From contig CANRIE010000010.1 in the NCBI GenBank assembly GCA_947630585.1, positions 1 through 14,722 on the forward strand: a stretch of 14,722 nt of DNA, read 5' to 3'. A model generated the notes under the pieces. That model was given only the letters and a program-made list of their open reading frames with translations, did not search any database and was not told the origin of the DNA. This DNA comes from an uncultured Bacilli bacterium (GTDB lineage Bacteria > Bacillota_I > Bacilli_A > RF39 > UBA660). This document shows, piece by piece, positions 1-8,117 of the stretch. Numbering within the stretch: position 1 is the first letter of the stretch; the number at the start of each line of letters is the position of its first letter. The translations under genes were made by a program, and so were the position numbers.

Positions 1-62
1 GTAAAATTGAATCACAAATTATGTAAACTTATTTTTTTATATAATTATAGAAAAAAGGGGTT

Positions 63-965
63 TTGTCGCCACCCCCTAAAGATAAAGATGATGAAGGACA
101 TGATGTAGAACAAAATAGTACTAATTGCGAGGTCTGGAGAATAATCGGAATATTTAAAGATGAAGATGGAAATGAACATTTAAAAATAGTAAAGAATGAA
201 GTATTAAAAAATGCAGATTTTCCAGCAACATATACAGTAAGTGGAACCGAATATAAAATAAGAACAACAATTAGTGGAGATTATGCTTATTGGAATTATC
301 CAACAGATAGCAACTATAAAAATGACTGGGCAACAGCAGGATTCCAATATTGGTTAAATAGTGAGCATGATGATACAACAAACCAAGGTTACTTAAGCAA
401 AATAAATGCAACAGCCAAAAGCATGATAGAAGACAAAACAAAATATTACTTAGGAACAGTAACATATGATAGTACTTATTATATAAAAGATACAGCAAAT
501 GAAGCGTACAAATATGAAAGAGCAACAGATTGTGCTGACGGAAAAGGACCGAGTGCAAATAGTAGTAGCAGTGCAGTAACAGGAAATAGTAATTGCCTAG
601 TATGGGCAAACAATAGTGCAACCTGGGAAGGAAGTGTAGCCCTTTTATATCCAAGTGACTATGGATATAGTGCCGATAGTAAATATTGGAATAAAATATT
701 AGGCAATAATTCATTTAATGGAACACCAAGTGGGACAAGTTGGTTACAAACAGAAGCAAACCATGGAAGTTACGAATGGCTTTTGGCCCCTTCCTCTGAC
801 TACTCGTATGGCGTTGCTGGCTGGCACGCGATGGGGGATTTGACCTACGGTAGCGTCTTCCACATCTTCGGCGTCAGGCCCAGTCTTAATCTGAAATCCC
901 AAGCAATAATCTTCGACGGAGAAGGGACTTCTGACCAACCATACAAACTGAAAATTGGTAATTAA
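63..965 (+). CDS. Surface-type protein with C-terminal C-type-lectin-like, possibly DGR-diversified domain; 5' end probably truncated
   Basis: I recognise the family only by pattern: WRIIG (residues 25-29), KYYLG (127-131), LYPSDYGY (195-202), WLLAPSS (239-245), GVRPSLNLKS (270-279) and a closing GEGTSDQPYKL (286-296). As I recall, relatives in AT-rich gut Firmicutes carry this module behind a prepilin-like or membrane leader and end in a C-type-lectin-like fold. Here the frame opens at TTG 63 after an in-frame TAG at 48-50. There is no signal peptide, no membrane segment and no in-frame ATG before about residue 121, so either the secretion leader is missing or the gene is a fragment. The G-run just before TTG could act as a weak ribosome site. 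From about base 777 the composition turns GC-rich and A-poor, unlike the rest of the gene. A terminator follows directly. Ligand binding at the cell surface is inferred; the partner is unknown. Confidence 0.65.
   Translation: MSPPPKDKDDEGHDVEQNSTNCEVWRIIGIFKDEDGNEHLKIVKNEVLKNADFPATYTVSGTEYKIRTTISGDYAYWNYPTDSNYKNDWATAGFQYWLNSEHDDTTNQGYLSKINATAKSMIEDKTKYYLGTVTYDSTYYIKDTANEAYKYERATDCADGKGPSANSSSSAVTGNSNCLVWANNSATWEGSVALLYPSDYGYSADSKYWNKILGNNSFNGTPSGTSWLQTEANHGSYEWLLAPSSDYSYGVAGWHAMGDLTYGSVFHIFGVRPSLNLKSQAIIFDGEGTSDQPYKLKIGN
780..900 (+). other. Candidate DGR variable region (VR)
   Basis: Bases 781-900 contain 67 G/C of 120 and only 18 A. Bases 361-420 of the same gene have 21 G/C and 29 A of 60. 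Many codons from 798 to 869 are one or two changes from AAC or AAT at their first two positions with C or T kept in third place: TAC, TAT, GGC, GGC, CAC, GAT, TAC, GGT, AGC, TTC, CAC and TTC. This is what adenine-specific mutagenic retrohoming leaves when a template repeat is rich in AAY codons. The GC-rich stretch encoding GVRP would sit where an initiation-of-mutagenic-homing sequence lies. No reverse transcriptase or template repeat is visible in the window, so the assignment is inferred. Confidence 0.45.
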
Positions 966-999
966 TAAAAAATTCTTAAATTATTAAGAGTTTTTTTGT
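966..999 (+). terminator. Rho-independent terminator after the lectin-like gene
   Basis: The arms CTTAA (975-979) and TTAAG (984-988) pair around a 4-base loop. The stem extends with A/T pairs on both sides and runs into seven T at 991-997. It lies immediately after the stop at 963-965. Confidence 0.75.
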
Positions 1000-1026
1000 T
1001 TGAAATACTAGTAAAAAAGAGATATT

Positions 1027-1032
1027 TATGAT
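1027..1032 (+). promoter_or_regulatory. Candidate -10 box for the rluB operon
   Basis: TATGAT matches five of six consensus bases and lies just before the rluB ribosome site. The hexamer 17 bases upstream (AATACT, 1004-1009) is poor. The preceding terminator makes a new promoter here likely, but the exact site is uncertain. Confidence 0.4.
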
Positions 1033-1043
1033 AGAATCTAGTT

Positions 1044-1049
1044 GGTGGT
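1044..1049 (+). promoter_or_regulatory. Ribosome binding site deciding the rluB start
   Basis: GGTGGT precedes the ATG at 1054 by four bases. A longer frame from TTG 1042 would place this site inside the coding region, so ATG 1054 is preferred. Other genes here use the same GGTG-type site. Confidence 0.6.
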
Positions 1050-1053
1050 TGAA

Positions 1054-1770
1054 ATGGAGAGAGTTCAAAAAGTAATTAGTAATTTAGGATATGCATCAAG
1101 AAGGGAAGCAGAAGAATTAATTAAAAATGGAAAAGTTATGATAAACAATGATGTTGCAAATTTGGGAGATAAAGTAAAAGAGTCTGATATCATTAAAGTA
1201 AATGGAGTAGTACTTGATAGAAATAAAAATGATAAAGTATATTTCTTATTAAATAAACCAAGAGGAGTTGTTGCAACAGTTAAAGATGATAAAGGACGAA
1301 AGACGGTTGTTTCTTTAATTGATACAGATAAACGAATTTATCCAATTGGAAGACTTGATTATGATACAACAGGAGTATTGTTACTTACTAATGATGGTGA
1401 GTTAACTAACATGTTATTACATCCAAGTAATAATATTGAAAAAGTTTATCTTGCAAAAATTAAAGGAATAATTAAAGGCTCAGATATATATAAATTAAAG
1501 AATGGAGTTATGGTTGATAATTATAAAACTAGTCCTTGTTATGTTAAACTTAAAAGTTATAATAAAAAGACTAACACATCAATGGTTGAAATTAGAATTC
1601 ATGAAGGACATAATCATCAAGTTAAAAAAATGTTTGAGAGTGTTGGGTATGAGGTTTTAAAATTAACAAGACTTAGATTTGCATTTTTAGATTGTAAAGA
1701 TTTAAAACCAGGTGAATATAGGGTGTTAACTCCAAAAGAAGTAAAAAAACTTTATAGTTTGAAAGGATAA
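1054..1770 (+). CDS. rluB: RsuA/RluB-family rRNA pseudouridine synthase
   Basis: This enzyme isomerises a specific uridine of ribosomal RNA to pseudouridine in the cytoplasm. In this family the target is usually a 23S site (RluB type) or a 16S site (RsuA type), and the sequence alone does not decide which. An N-terminal S4 RNA-binding domain (about residues 2-55, ERVQKVISNLGYASRREAEEL) is followed by the catalytic synthase domain. That domain contains FLLNKPRGVV and the signature GRLDYDTTGVLLLTNDGEL, whose Asp (about residue 102) is the catalytic nucleophile. A later HEGHNHQVKKM segment matches the family's RQVRRM motif. The length of 238 residues is normal. The start at 1054 is chosen from the GGTGGT ribosome site; the frame is also open from TTG 1042. 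It heads a three-gene operon, with the next gene only two bases downstream. Confidence 0.9.
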   Translation: MERVQKVISNLGYASRREAEELIKNGKVMINNDVANLGDKVKESDIIKVNGVVLDRNKNDKVYFLLNKPRGVVATVKDDKGRKTVVSLIDTDKRIYPIGRLDYDTTGVLLLTNDGELTNMLLHPSNNIEKVYLAKIKGIIKGSDIYKLKNGVMVDNYKTSPCYVKLKSYNKKTNTSMVEIRIHEGHNHQVKKMFESVGYEVLKLTRLRFAFLDCKDLKPGEYRVLTPKEVKKLYSLKG

Positions 1771-1772
1771 AT

Positions 1773-2624
1773 ATGTTAGAAAAATTATATATACTATTTT
1801 GGATATATGCAATTGCTGGTTATTTAATGGAAGTTATAAGAGTATTACTCTCTAAACATAAATTTGTTAATCGAGGATTTTTACTTGGACCTTATTGCCC
1901 TATTTATGGAGTAGGTGGAGTTTTATTAAGTTTAATAAGTGGTTATACGAAAGAGCCTTTAATAGTATTTTTAATATCAATTGTTATTTGTAGTATTGTT
2001 GAATACTTAGCAAGTTATATATTAGAACTTATTTATAAAGTTAGATGGTGGGATTATTCTAATAAACCATTTAATGTTAATGGAAGAATATGTTTAACTT
2101 ATACAATAGCTTTTGGAGTATTAGGAATGATAATAGTTTGTTATTTAAATCCTATTTTAATTGGTTTTATAGATAGTTTTAATATCTATTTTAGACATAT
2201 CTTAGTAATTATTATGATGATAATAACAACTCTTGATATTATTATTACCTCAACGATTCTTTTTGATATTAGAAGTACCGTTACTAATTACAAAAATAAA
2301 ACTCTAAATATATTTAAAGATAGTACAGAAGAAATAAGTAAAAAAGTGAGAAATATCTTAAAAGATAAATCATTTTTACATAAGCATGTTTTTAATGCGT
2401 TTAGTAATATAAGAATATATACTAGTAATATTCTTCAAAAAACAAGTGATTTTATTAAATATCGAAAAATAGAAGATATATATATGATAACTCTATTAAT
2501 CAGTTTTGTAGTTGGGTTAATAGCAGGACTTATTACAAAAGAAATAGGGTTATCGCTTGCTTTAGCAATAGCTTTAGGTTTATTTATATCATTAATTATA
2601 AGTCGAGGTGTAAATGGAAAATAA
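1773..2624 (+). CDS. CmpB-family (putative ABC-transporter type IV) membrane protein
   Basis: This is a 283-residue polytopic membrane protein. Hydrophobic segments lie at about 4-22, 40-58, 62-86, 106-128 and 140-163, followed by a soluble basic stretch (about 165-235) and two closely spaced helices (about 238-276). Conserved blocks NRGFLLGPYCPIYG (33-46), RWWDYS (91-96) and NVNGRICL (101-108) match the family annotated as putative ABC-transporter type IV/CmpB. The biochemical role of that family is not established; no ATP-binding motif is present and no ABC ATPase is encoded nearby. A good AAAGGAT ribosome site sits at the end of rluB. It is translationally packed between rluB and the next small gene, whose start lies inside its last codons. 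Confidence 0.8.
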   Translation: MLEKLYILFWIYAIAGYLMEVIRVLLSKHKFVNRGFLLGPYCPIYGVGGVLLSLISGYTKEPLIVFLISIVICSIVEYLASYILELIYKVRWWDYSNKPFNVNGRICLTYTIAFGVLGMIIVCYLNPILIGFIDSFNIYFRHILVIIMMIITTLDIIITSTILFDIRSTVTNYKNKTLNIFKDSTEEISKKVRNILKDKSFLHKHVFNAFSNIRIYTSNILQKTSDFIKYRKIEDIYMITLLISFVVGLIAGLITKEIGLSLALAIALGLFISLIISRGVNGK

Positions 2625-2838
2625 ATTTGTTAAAAAAATTAAAAATGATTTATATTTATCAGATTCCGATATTGAAATATTAGATAAATATGAAATTGAT
2701 TATTTAAAGTTTAAAAGTGTCAAAGAATTAATGTTTTACTTAGAAAATATTGTTAGAAATAATGATGTTGAAGATGACTTAGAAGAGTTATTAATTAAAT
2801 TAAGTGAATATAATTATTACTTTCAGACTAATAAATAA
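2614..2838 (+). CDS. Small acidic helical protein, function unknown
   Basis: I do not recognise this 74-residue protein. It is acidic, has no signal peptide or membrane helix, and looks largely alpha-helical, with a leucine/isoleucine-spaced C-terminal half (residues about 34-68, ending EELLIKLSEYNYYF). The start is supported by CGAGGTG just upstream of ATG 2614, which overlaps the end of the CmpB-family gene by 11 bases and suggests translational coupling. It is the last gene of the rluB operon; no classic hairpin terminator follows. A role together with the membrane protein is possible but is only a guess from the overlap. Confidence 0.7.
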   Translation: MENKFVKKIKNDLYLSDSDIEILDKYEIDYLKFKSVKELMFYLENIVRNNDVEDDLEELLIKLSEYNYYFQTNK

Positions 2839-2904
2839 TTTGGTTTTGGAATATAATAAATTGGTTAACAAAAATTGTGTAAAGTTGGGTAGTAAAAATA
2901 TGTT

Positions 2905-2920
2905 AAATTTAAGTAAATTT
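2905..2920. repeat. 16-bp AT-only dyad next to the M60 promoter
   Basis: AAATTTA-AG-TAAATTT is a perfect 7-bp inverted repeat with a 2-base centre. It ends three bases before the -35 box of the peptidase promoter. It could be a regulator site or part of a weak terminator for the upstream operon, since some T residues follow. All pairs are A/T, so chance occurrence is not excluded. Confidence 0.4.
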
Positions 2921-2923
2921 TTG

Positions 2924-2952
2924 TTGACTTTTGAAGCGTTTTAAAATATAAT
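2924..2952 (+). promoter_or_regulatory. Strong sigma-A promoter of the M60-cohesin operon
   Basis: TTGACT (2924-2929) and a perfect TATAAT (2947-2952) are separated by 17 bases. The expected transcript start is near 2959, where the ribosome site GAGGTG (2959-2964) begins, so the 5' leader would be only about 11 bases long. Confidence 0.85.
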
Positions 2953-2969
2953 ACGATTGAGGTGTAATT

Positions 2970-5900
2970 ATGAAGAAGTTTAGACAAATTATTTCAGGAT
3001 TTTTACTAGTAGTTATGCTATTTAATTATGCTACACCATTTGTTAATGCTAGTAGTAGTCCTAGTGAAAAAATTATAAGTCATGAAGAGTTTAGTGGTAA
3101 AGGAGATATTGAAACAGAAGTTCAATTAGTTTTACCTATAAATAATCGTGAGAATATGGGAATAACCTATACGATTTATAATGCTAAAAATCAAAGTGCT
3201 AGTCTTGATTTAAATAAAATTAAGAACTATACTGATGGTCTTTTAGATGAAAGCATTAATCTAGGTGGAAAGACATACAGAATTACAGCAAGTAAACGTG
3301 GTAATAAAGGAAATACCTTATCTGGTGTTGACTATAATGAAAAAGTCGTTTATTTTTCTGTTAATGTTTATGGCTTAGAGAAAGGCGAATATAGAATCGA
3401 ATTAAAGGGTAATAATTTTGTTACCTATAAAGTTCCTGTTACGTTAGATAAATATTCACAAAGAATTAGTTTATCAGATGATGCAGGAATGTTTGAAATC
3501 GGTGATATTAATCATGATGGAAAAGTAGATGAAGTTGATTCTAATTTAATGTTAGAAGCTATTGAAAATAATAAAAATAGTTATGATTTAAATTTAGATG
3601 GAGCAACTGATATTGCTGATTTAAACTACATTACAGCTATTATGAATAATAAAAAAGGTAGTGCGAAAGTAGAAAATACAAGTACTATTATTGATAGTAG
3701 TAATGTAAGTATTGGCTTAACTTCTGAAACTGAAGTTAGAGGAGATGCAACCTTAAGTTCTATTTTTGATGATGATAGTAATGCAACTCTTACTTTAACT
3801 AGAAGTGACGGGAAAGAGGTTAGCGAAGAAAATCCAATTAATTTAGTTTTAGATTTAGGTGGTGAAACTAAAGATAATATTGAGATGAGTAGAATTGTTG
3901 TTGGTGTTGGTGATAACGCACCTAAAGCTTTACATGCTAAAGTTGAATATGCTGATGGAACAGTTAAAGATGTCTATCCTACTGAATCATCAATTGAAGG
4001 TGTATTACCATTTACAGATACAACAAAAGAGGGTAGGGTTGTACTTGATTTAGGTAAACAAGTTGCGGTTAAGAAAGTTACAATTGTAATTACAGAAGCT
4101 GGAAATGATAATTTAGCAGATATTGCTAAAGTAGAATTTTTAAATAATGTTAAAGTTGAAACGAAAGCACCTGAAGGGTTTGGAAAACCTAAAAATGTTA
4201 AAGTTGATGATAGTGTAAGTGAACAATTAACTGTAACTTATCAGGATCCAGGAAACGTAACTGGTTATGAAATTAAAATAACTGGTGGTAAGATGAATGG
4301 AGTTATTTTCCAAACTACTTATACAACTTTTACAATTGAAGATTTAAAGAACTATGAAACATATAAAATTCAAGTTCAAGCTGTTAACCAAGAATGGAAG
4401 AGTGGATTTACTGATGAAGTAGAAGCAAGTCCTAAAGCAACGAGAACTCCACCTGCACCTGATATGGTTAAATTAACTTCAATTTATTCTGGACTAGAAT
4501 TTGGTTGGAAGAAAATGGATGATACTAAAACTTATAATATTTATTATAGAGAAGTAGGAACTACTGATTATACTAAGATAAGTGATATAAGTGGAACTAG
4601 TTATACTTTAAAAGGATTAAAGGCTGCCGTTGAATACGAAGCTTATGTAACTGGTAATAATGATTTAGGAGAAGGTAGTAAATCTCAAGTTGTTAAAGCT
4701 AAAACTTTAAAAGCCGATGCAACGATTGTACCTCAGTTTAAATTAATTAATACTGAAGGTGAAGACGAGAAAAACGCACATATTAAAGATGTTATTTATT
4801 CAACTGGTACAATGACTAACGATAATAAGTTCTCAATAGTTGATGATAATTTTAATACTTATTTTAGTGTTAATGATTGGCAAATCAATGCTCATTATTC
4901 TAATATGGGAGCTCCAATTATTGTTCTTGATAAAAGTTATAAAATGAATGAATTCATTTTAACAGTACCTGATTCTTATACATCTTCTCTTAAGAAGGGC
5001 AATGAAAATGATTTAAAGGTTTATTACTTTGAAGGTGATTCATATAAAGAAGCCGATAGAAAAGTCGTATCTGCTAATTTAACAAGTAAGAAAGATGAAA
5101 ATAATCGAGTTTACTATGTAATTAGAACAACTGAGCCAATTACAGCAACTGCTATTCAATTTGGATTAACAGCACCAAAGGCACCAATTGAATTTAATGA
5201 AGTTAAAATATATGAATATGATTCATTAGTAGATGATGTTGCTAAATTATTTACAGATGATTTAAGAGTTGAACTTGCAGAAGGAGTTAATCAAGCTAAG
5301 ATTGATGAGTTAAGAAGAAGAGCCGATGTTATGGATAATAAAGAATATAATCCATATCGTGATGTAATTCTTAATGATTTAAAATATGCTGAAGATATCT
5401 TAAATGATAAAGCTTTAAATGATGTTATTACATTAAATCCTAATATTTCTAATACTTATAATGGGCATTTAGGATTTGCAATGACAATTAATGATTATCA
5501 ACCTCTTGGGGTTGTTGCTAAACCAGGAGAGAATTTAACTATTTATGTTGGTAGCAAAGGTAATATTAATGTTGAAGTTGTATTTACTCAATTTTATGCT
5601 GAAGCAAACGCTTGGCAAACAAGTGTTAGAAATTTACAAAAGGGACAAAATATAATTGCAGTTCCAAAGATTGGTTCAGCTGAGGCTGAAAGAGGAGGAA
5701 GTGTTTATATTAGATATACAAGTACTCCAAATGCTAATACACCAATTAAAGTAAGAGTAAGTGGAGGAACTAAAATTCCAGTTTTAGATACAACAACCTT
5801 AACAACTGAAACTGAAAAGAAAGAAGCAATTAAAAATTATATAAATGCTCTTGATAGTCATGTTACAGAAATTAAAAAATCTTATGGTGATGCGTTTGAT

Positions 5901-8105
5901 AAATATACAAGTGTTGGAGCATCAACTGAAATTGCAACAAGACAAGGATTATTATCATTTTCATCAGTTGCTGTATTAGATGCTATTAATTCAGGATGCA
6001 ATACTTTAGATGAGAAAGTTAATCGAGTATATAAATCAACTGAAGCTTTTGATGAAATGATTGATATGTTCTATCGTCATAAAGGATTAAGTACAGATAC
6101 AGATGTTGCAACTGATAAGTGGCCAAAGTCACGGATTAACATTCGTTATATGAGAATGTTTGATGGAGCTTTCATGTATGCTGGTGGATACCATATTGGT
6201 ATTGAATATGGTTCAATTGCTGGACTTTTACAAGCAAGTGGTAATAGTGAAAACTCTACAGGTTACTTTGGTTGGGGAATAAGCCATGAAGTTGGACATC
6301 AAATCAATCAAGGAACTCTAGCAACAGCTGAGGTTACTAACAATGTATTTGCATTACTTGCTCAAACAAGTAATGATAAAGATAAATCACGCTTAGAAAT
6401 AAGTGAAATTTATCCTAAGATTTATGAGAAAGTAACATCTCATACAATTGGAAAAGCTCAAAATGTATTCGTTCAACTTGGAATGTTCTGGCAATTACAT
6501 TTAGCTTATGATAATAATAAAACATTTGAAGATACAAACTCTATTTATGCTAGAATAAATAAAGAAGCAAGAACATTCAAGAATGAACAAAAGTTCTCAA
6601 AAGATGATTTATTAATTCTATTTGCAAGTAAAGCAGCAGGTAAAAACTTAATTAATTTCTTTGAAATTTGGGGATTAAGGGCAAGTGATGAGTTAAAAGC
6701 TTACTTTGCAAGTGATGAAACTTTAAGTAAATTAGTAAGTGAAGATAAAGCTATTTGGTACTTAAATGATGCGGCAAGAAGATATCGTTTAAGTGGAGGA
6801 ACAGGAATTACTTCGGCTAAAGTTGAAGCAAAAGATCCTGTTGTTGATAATAAAAATAAAGAAGTTACTTTAAACTTCAAGGTAACAAGTGAATCAGAGA
6901 AGATTCTAGGTTATGAAATAATTAGAAACGGGGAAGCAATTGCCTTTGTTGAAGGAGACATCAATACATATATTGATAGAATTGGTTCTGAAAATAATCG
7001 GGCTTATACATACAAAATAGTTGCTTATGATTACTTATTAAATAAGACTGATGAAGTAACTTTAAATGAAGTTAAAGTATCATATGACGGAAGCATTGCT
7101 TCTAAAGATACATTCTCAATTGAATCTAACGTTAAAGCTAAAGGCGAAGTTATCGATTTAGAAGATGCTGATATGGATTATAAGAGTCTAACAGTTAATA
7201 ACTTAATCGATGGTAAAGCAAATTCAAGTTTTAATGGTGTTGAGAAGATTAAGACTTTAAATGCAACTGATAAAAATGTATCTATGACAACTGATAATGG
7301 TAATGCTTATGTAATTATTAACTTAAATGATAAGTATTCAATTAGTGGTCTTAAATATCAAGCTCTACTTACTGATGGTAAGTTAGATGTTAATACAATT
7401 ACAAAATATAACATTTATGTAAGTAAAGATAAAGTAAATTGGGATTTAGCAAGAAGTGGTAGTTTCAATTTAACAGATAAAAATAACTATACAGATACTG
7501 TTTACTTTATGAAACCTGGTACAACTAGTGAAACTCAACTTTGGACATATGATGATATATCTTATGTTAAGATTGAATCAAATGGCAACAAGAATGGTCT
7601 TTCTGGAGTTGAAATTGATATAATTGCTCCACCTGGAGATAATATTGATATTTCAGTTACAGAAGATGGTATTCCAACTTTAGGAAAACTTGATAAAGAC
7701 TATGTATATGATGCTGAAAAAGGTGAAGATGGTATTATAAAAGCCGGTTCTGTAATTATCAAAGGTGAATATCGTGGTAATCCATCATTCAACGTTGTTA
7801 TGATTAAAGATGCTTATAATGAAGATATCATTTATAGTGGTGAACAATTATTATTTGCTGAATTAAATGATGATATGAGCGTTTATGATGTTGCAAGTGG
7901 TACTTGGATGTATATTTTAACTAAAGAACAATATGAAGATTTACTTGCTAAATCTAAGGCTATTAGAGCTATCCTTTACCGAGTAAATGATGCTATTGAA
8001 AATAGTGGTCAAAGAATTACAAGCACGTCAACTGCAGTTACAAATTTACAACCATATAGTGAGTTGCCTGCAATGTCAATTACAGATAGTAAAGGAAATA
8101 ATTAA
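2970..8105 (+). CDS. Secreted M60 (enhancin-like) metallopeptidase with dockerin, discoidin-like and FN3 modules
   Basis: This is a putative mucin- or glycoprotein-degrading zinc peptidase acting outside the cell. A signal peptide (1-28) is followed by a beta-rich region (about 35-165) and a dockerin (177-230). The dockerin's two calcium loops keep every ligand: D179, N181, D183, D187, D190 and D206, N208, D210, D214, D217. Next come a discoidin-like domain (about 235-395), two fibronectin-III domains (about 405-490 and 495-580) and a second discoidin-like domain (about 605-750). The M60 catalytic region (about 830-1280) has HEVGH (1106-1110) and the third zinc ligand E1121 in the family's EVTNN context. 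A third discoidin-like domain (about 1380-1555) and an unrecognised C-terminal domain (about 1560-1711) end the protein. Known M60 enzymes cleave mucin-type glycoproteins; this substrate is inferred. An internal dockerin close to the N-terminus is unusual. The next gene encodes a likely cohesin. Confidence 0.88.
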   Translation: MKKFRQIISGFLLVVMLFNYATPFVNASSSPSEKIISHEEFSGKGDIETEVQLVLPINNRENMGITYTIYNAKNQSASLDLNKIKNYTDGLLDESINLGGKTYRITASKRGNKGNTLSGVDYNEKVVYFSVNVYGLEKGEYRIELKGNNFVTYKVPVTLDKYSQRISLSDDAGMFEIGDINHDGKVDEVDSNLMLEAIENNKNSYDLNLDGATDIADLNYITAIMNNKKGSAKVENTSTIIDSSNVSIGLTSETEVRGDATLSSIFDDDSNATLTLTRSDGKEVSEENPINLVLDLGGETKDNIEMSRIVVGVGDNAPKALHAKVEYADGTVKDVYPTESSIEGVLPFTDTTKEGRVVLDLGKQVAVKKVTIVITEAGNDNLADIAKVEFLNNVKVETKAPEGFGKPKNVKVDDSVSEQLTVTYQDPGNVTGYEIKITGGKMNGVIFQTTYTTFTIEDLKNYETYKIQVQAVNQEWKSGFTDEVEASPKATRTPPAPDMVKLTSIYSGLEFGWKKMDDTKTYNIYYREVGTTDYTKISDISGTSYTLKGLKAAVEYEAYVTGNNDLGEGSKSQVVKAKTLKADATIVPQFKLINTEGEDEKNAHIKDVIYSTGTMTNDNKFSIVDDNFNTYFSVNDWQINAHYSNMGAPIIVLDKSYKMNEFILTVPDSYTSSLKKGNENDLKVYYFEGDSYKEADRKVVSANLTSKKDENNRVYYVIRTTEPITATAIQFGLTAPKAPIEFNEVKIYEYDSLVDDVAKLFTDDLRVELAEGVNQAKIDELRRRADVMDNKEYNPYRDVILNDLKYAEDILNDKALNDVITLNPNISNTYNGHLGFAMTINDYQPLGVVAKPGENLTIYVGSKGNINVEVVFTQFYAEANAWQTSVRNLQKGQNIIAVPKIGSAEAERGGSVYIRYTSTPNANTPIKVRVSGGTKIPVLDTTTLTTETEKKEAIKNYINALDSHVTEIKKSYGDAFDKYTSVGASTEIATRQGLLSFSSVAVLDAINSGCNTLDEKVNRVYKSTEAFDEMIDMFYRHKGLSTDTDVATDKWPKSRINIRYMRMFDGAFMYAGGYHIGIEYGSIAGLLQASGNSENSTGYFGWGISHEVGHQINQGTLATAEVTNNVFALLAQTSNDKDKSRLEISEIYPKIYEKVTSHTIGKAQNVFVQLGMFWQLHLAYDNNKTFEDTNSIYARINKEARTFKNEQKFSKDDLLILFASKAAGKNLINFFEIWGLRASDELKAYFASDETLSKLVSEDKAIWYLNDAARRYRLSGGTGITSAKVEAKDPVVDNKNKEVTLNFKVTSESEKILGYEIIRNGEAIAFVEGDINTYIDRIGSENNRAYTYKIVAYDYLLNKTDEVTLNEVKVSYDGSIASKDTFSIESNVKAKGEVIDLEDADMDYKSLTVNNLIDGKANSSFNGVEKIKTLNATDKNVSMTTDNGNAYVIINLNDKYSISGLKYQALLTDGKLDVNTITKYNIYVSKDKVNWDLARSGSFNLTDKNNYTDTVYFMKPGTTSETQLWTYDDISYVKIESNGNKNGLSGVEIDIIAPPGDNIDISVTEDGIPTLGKLDKDYVYDAEKGEDGIIKAGSVIIKGEYRGNPSFNVVMIKDAYNEDIIYSGEQLLFAELNDDMSVYDVASGTWMYILTKEQYEDLLAKSKAIRAILYRVNDAIENSGQRITSTSTAVTNLQPYSELPAMSITDSKGNN

Positions 8106-8117
8106 GGGGGAGAAGTC

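Noticed and set aside
40..45. TATAAT as the promoter of the lectin-like gene
   Set aside because: No -35 box is visible at the right distance and the start codon itself is doubtful, so it is not claimed.
271..714. Minus-strand open frame of 147 codons
   Set aside because: It lies antisense inside the lectin-like gene, is composed of Leu/Tyr/His/Cys-rich low-complexity sequence, and has no ribosome site or recognisable motif.
744..938. Minus-strand open frame of 64 codons
   Set aside because: It covers the GC-rich candidate variable region, where stop codons are rarer on both strands; no start signal or family resemblance was seen.
2852..2857. TATAAT as an extra promoter upstream of the M60 gene
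   Set aside because: No -35-like hexamer lies at 16-18 bases; such hexamers are common by chance here.
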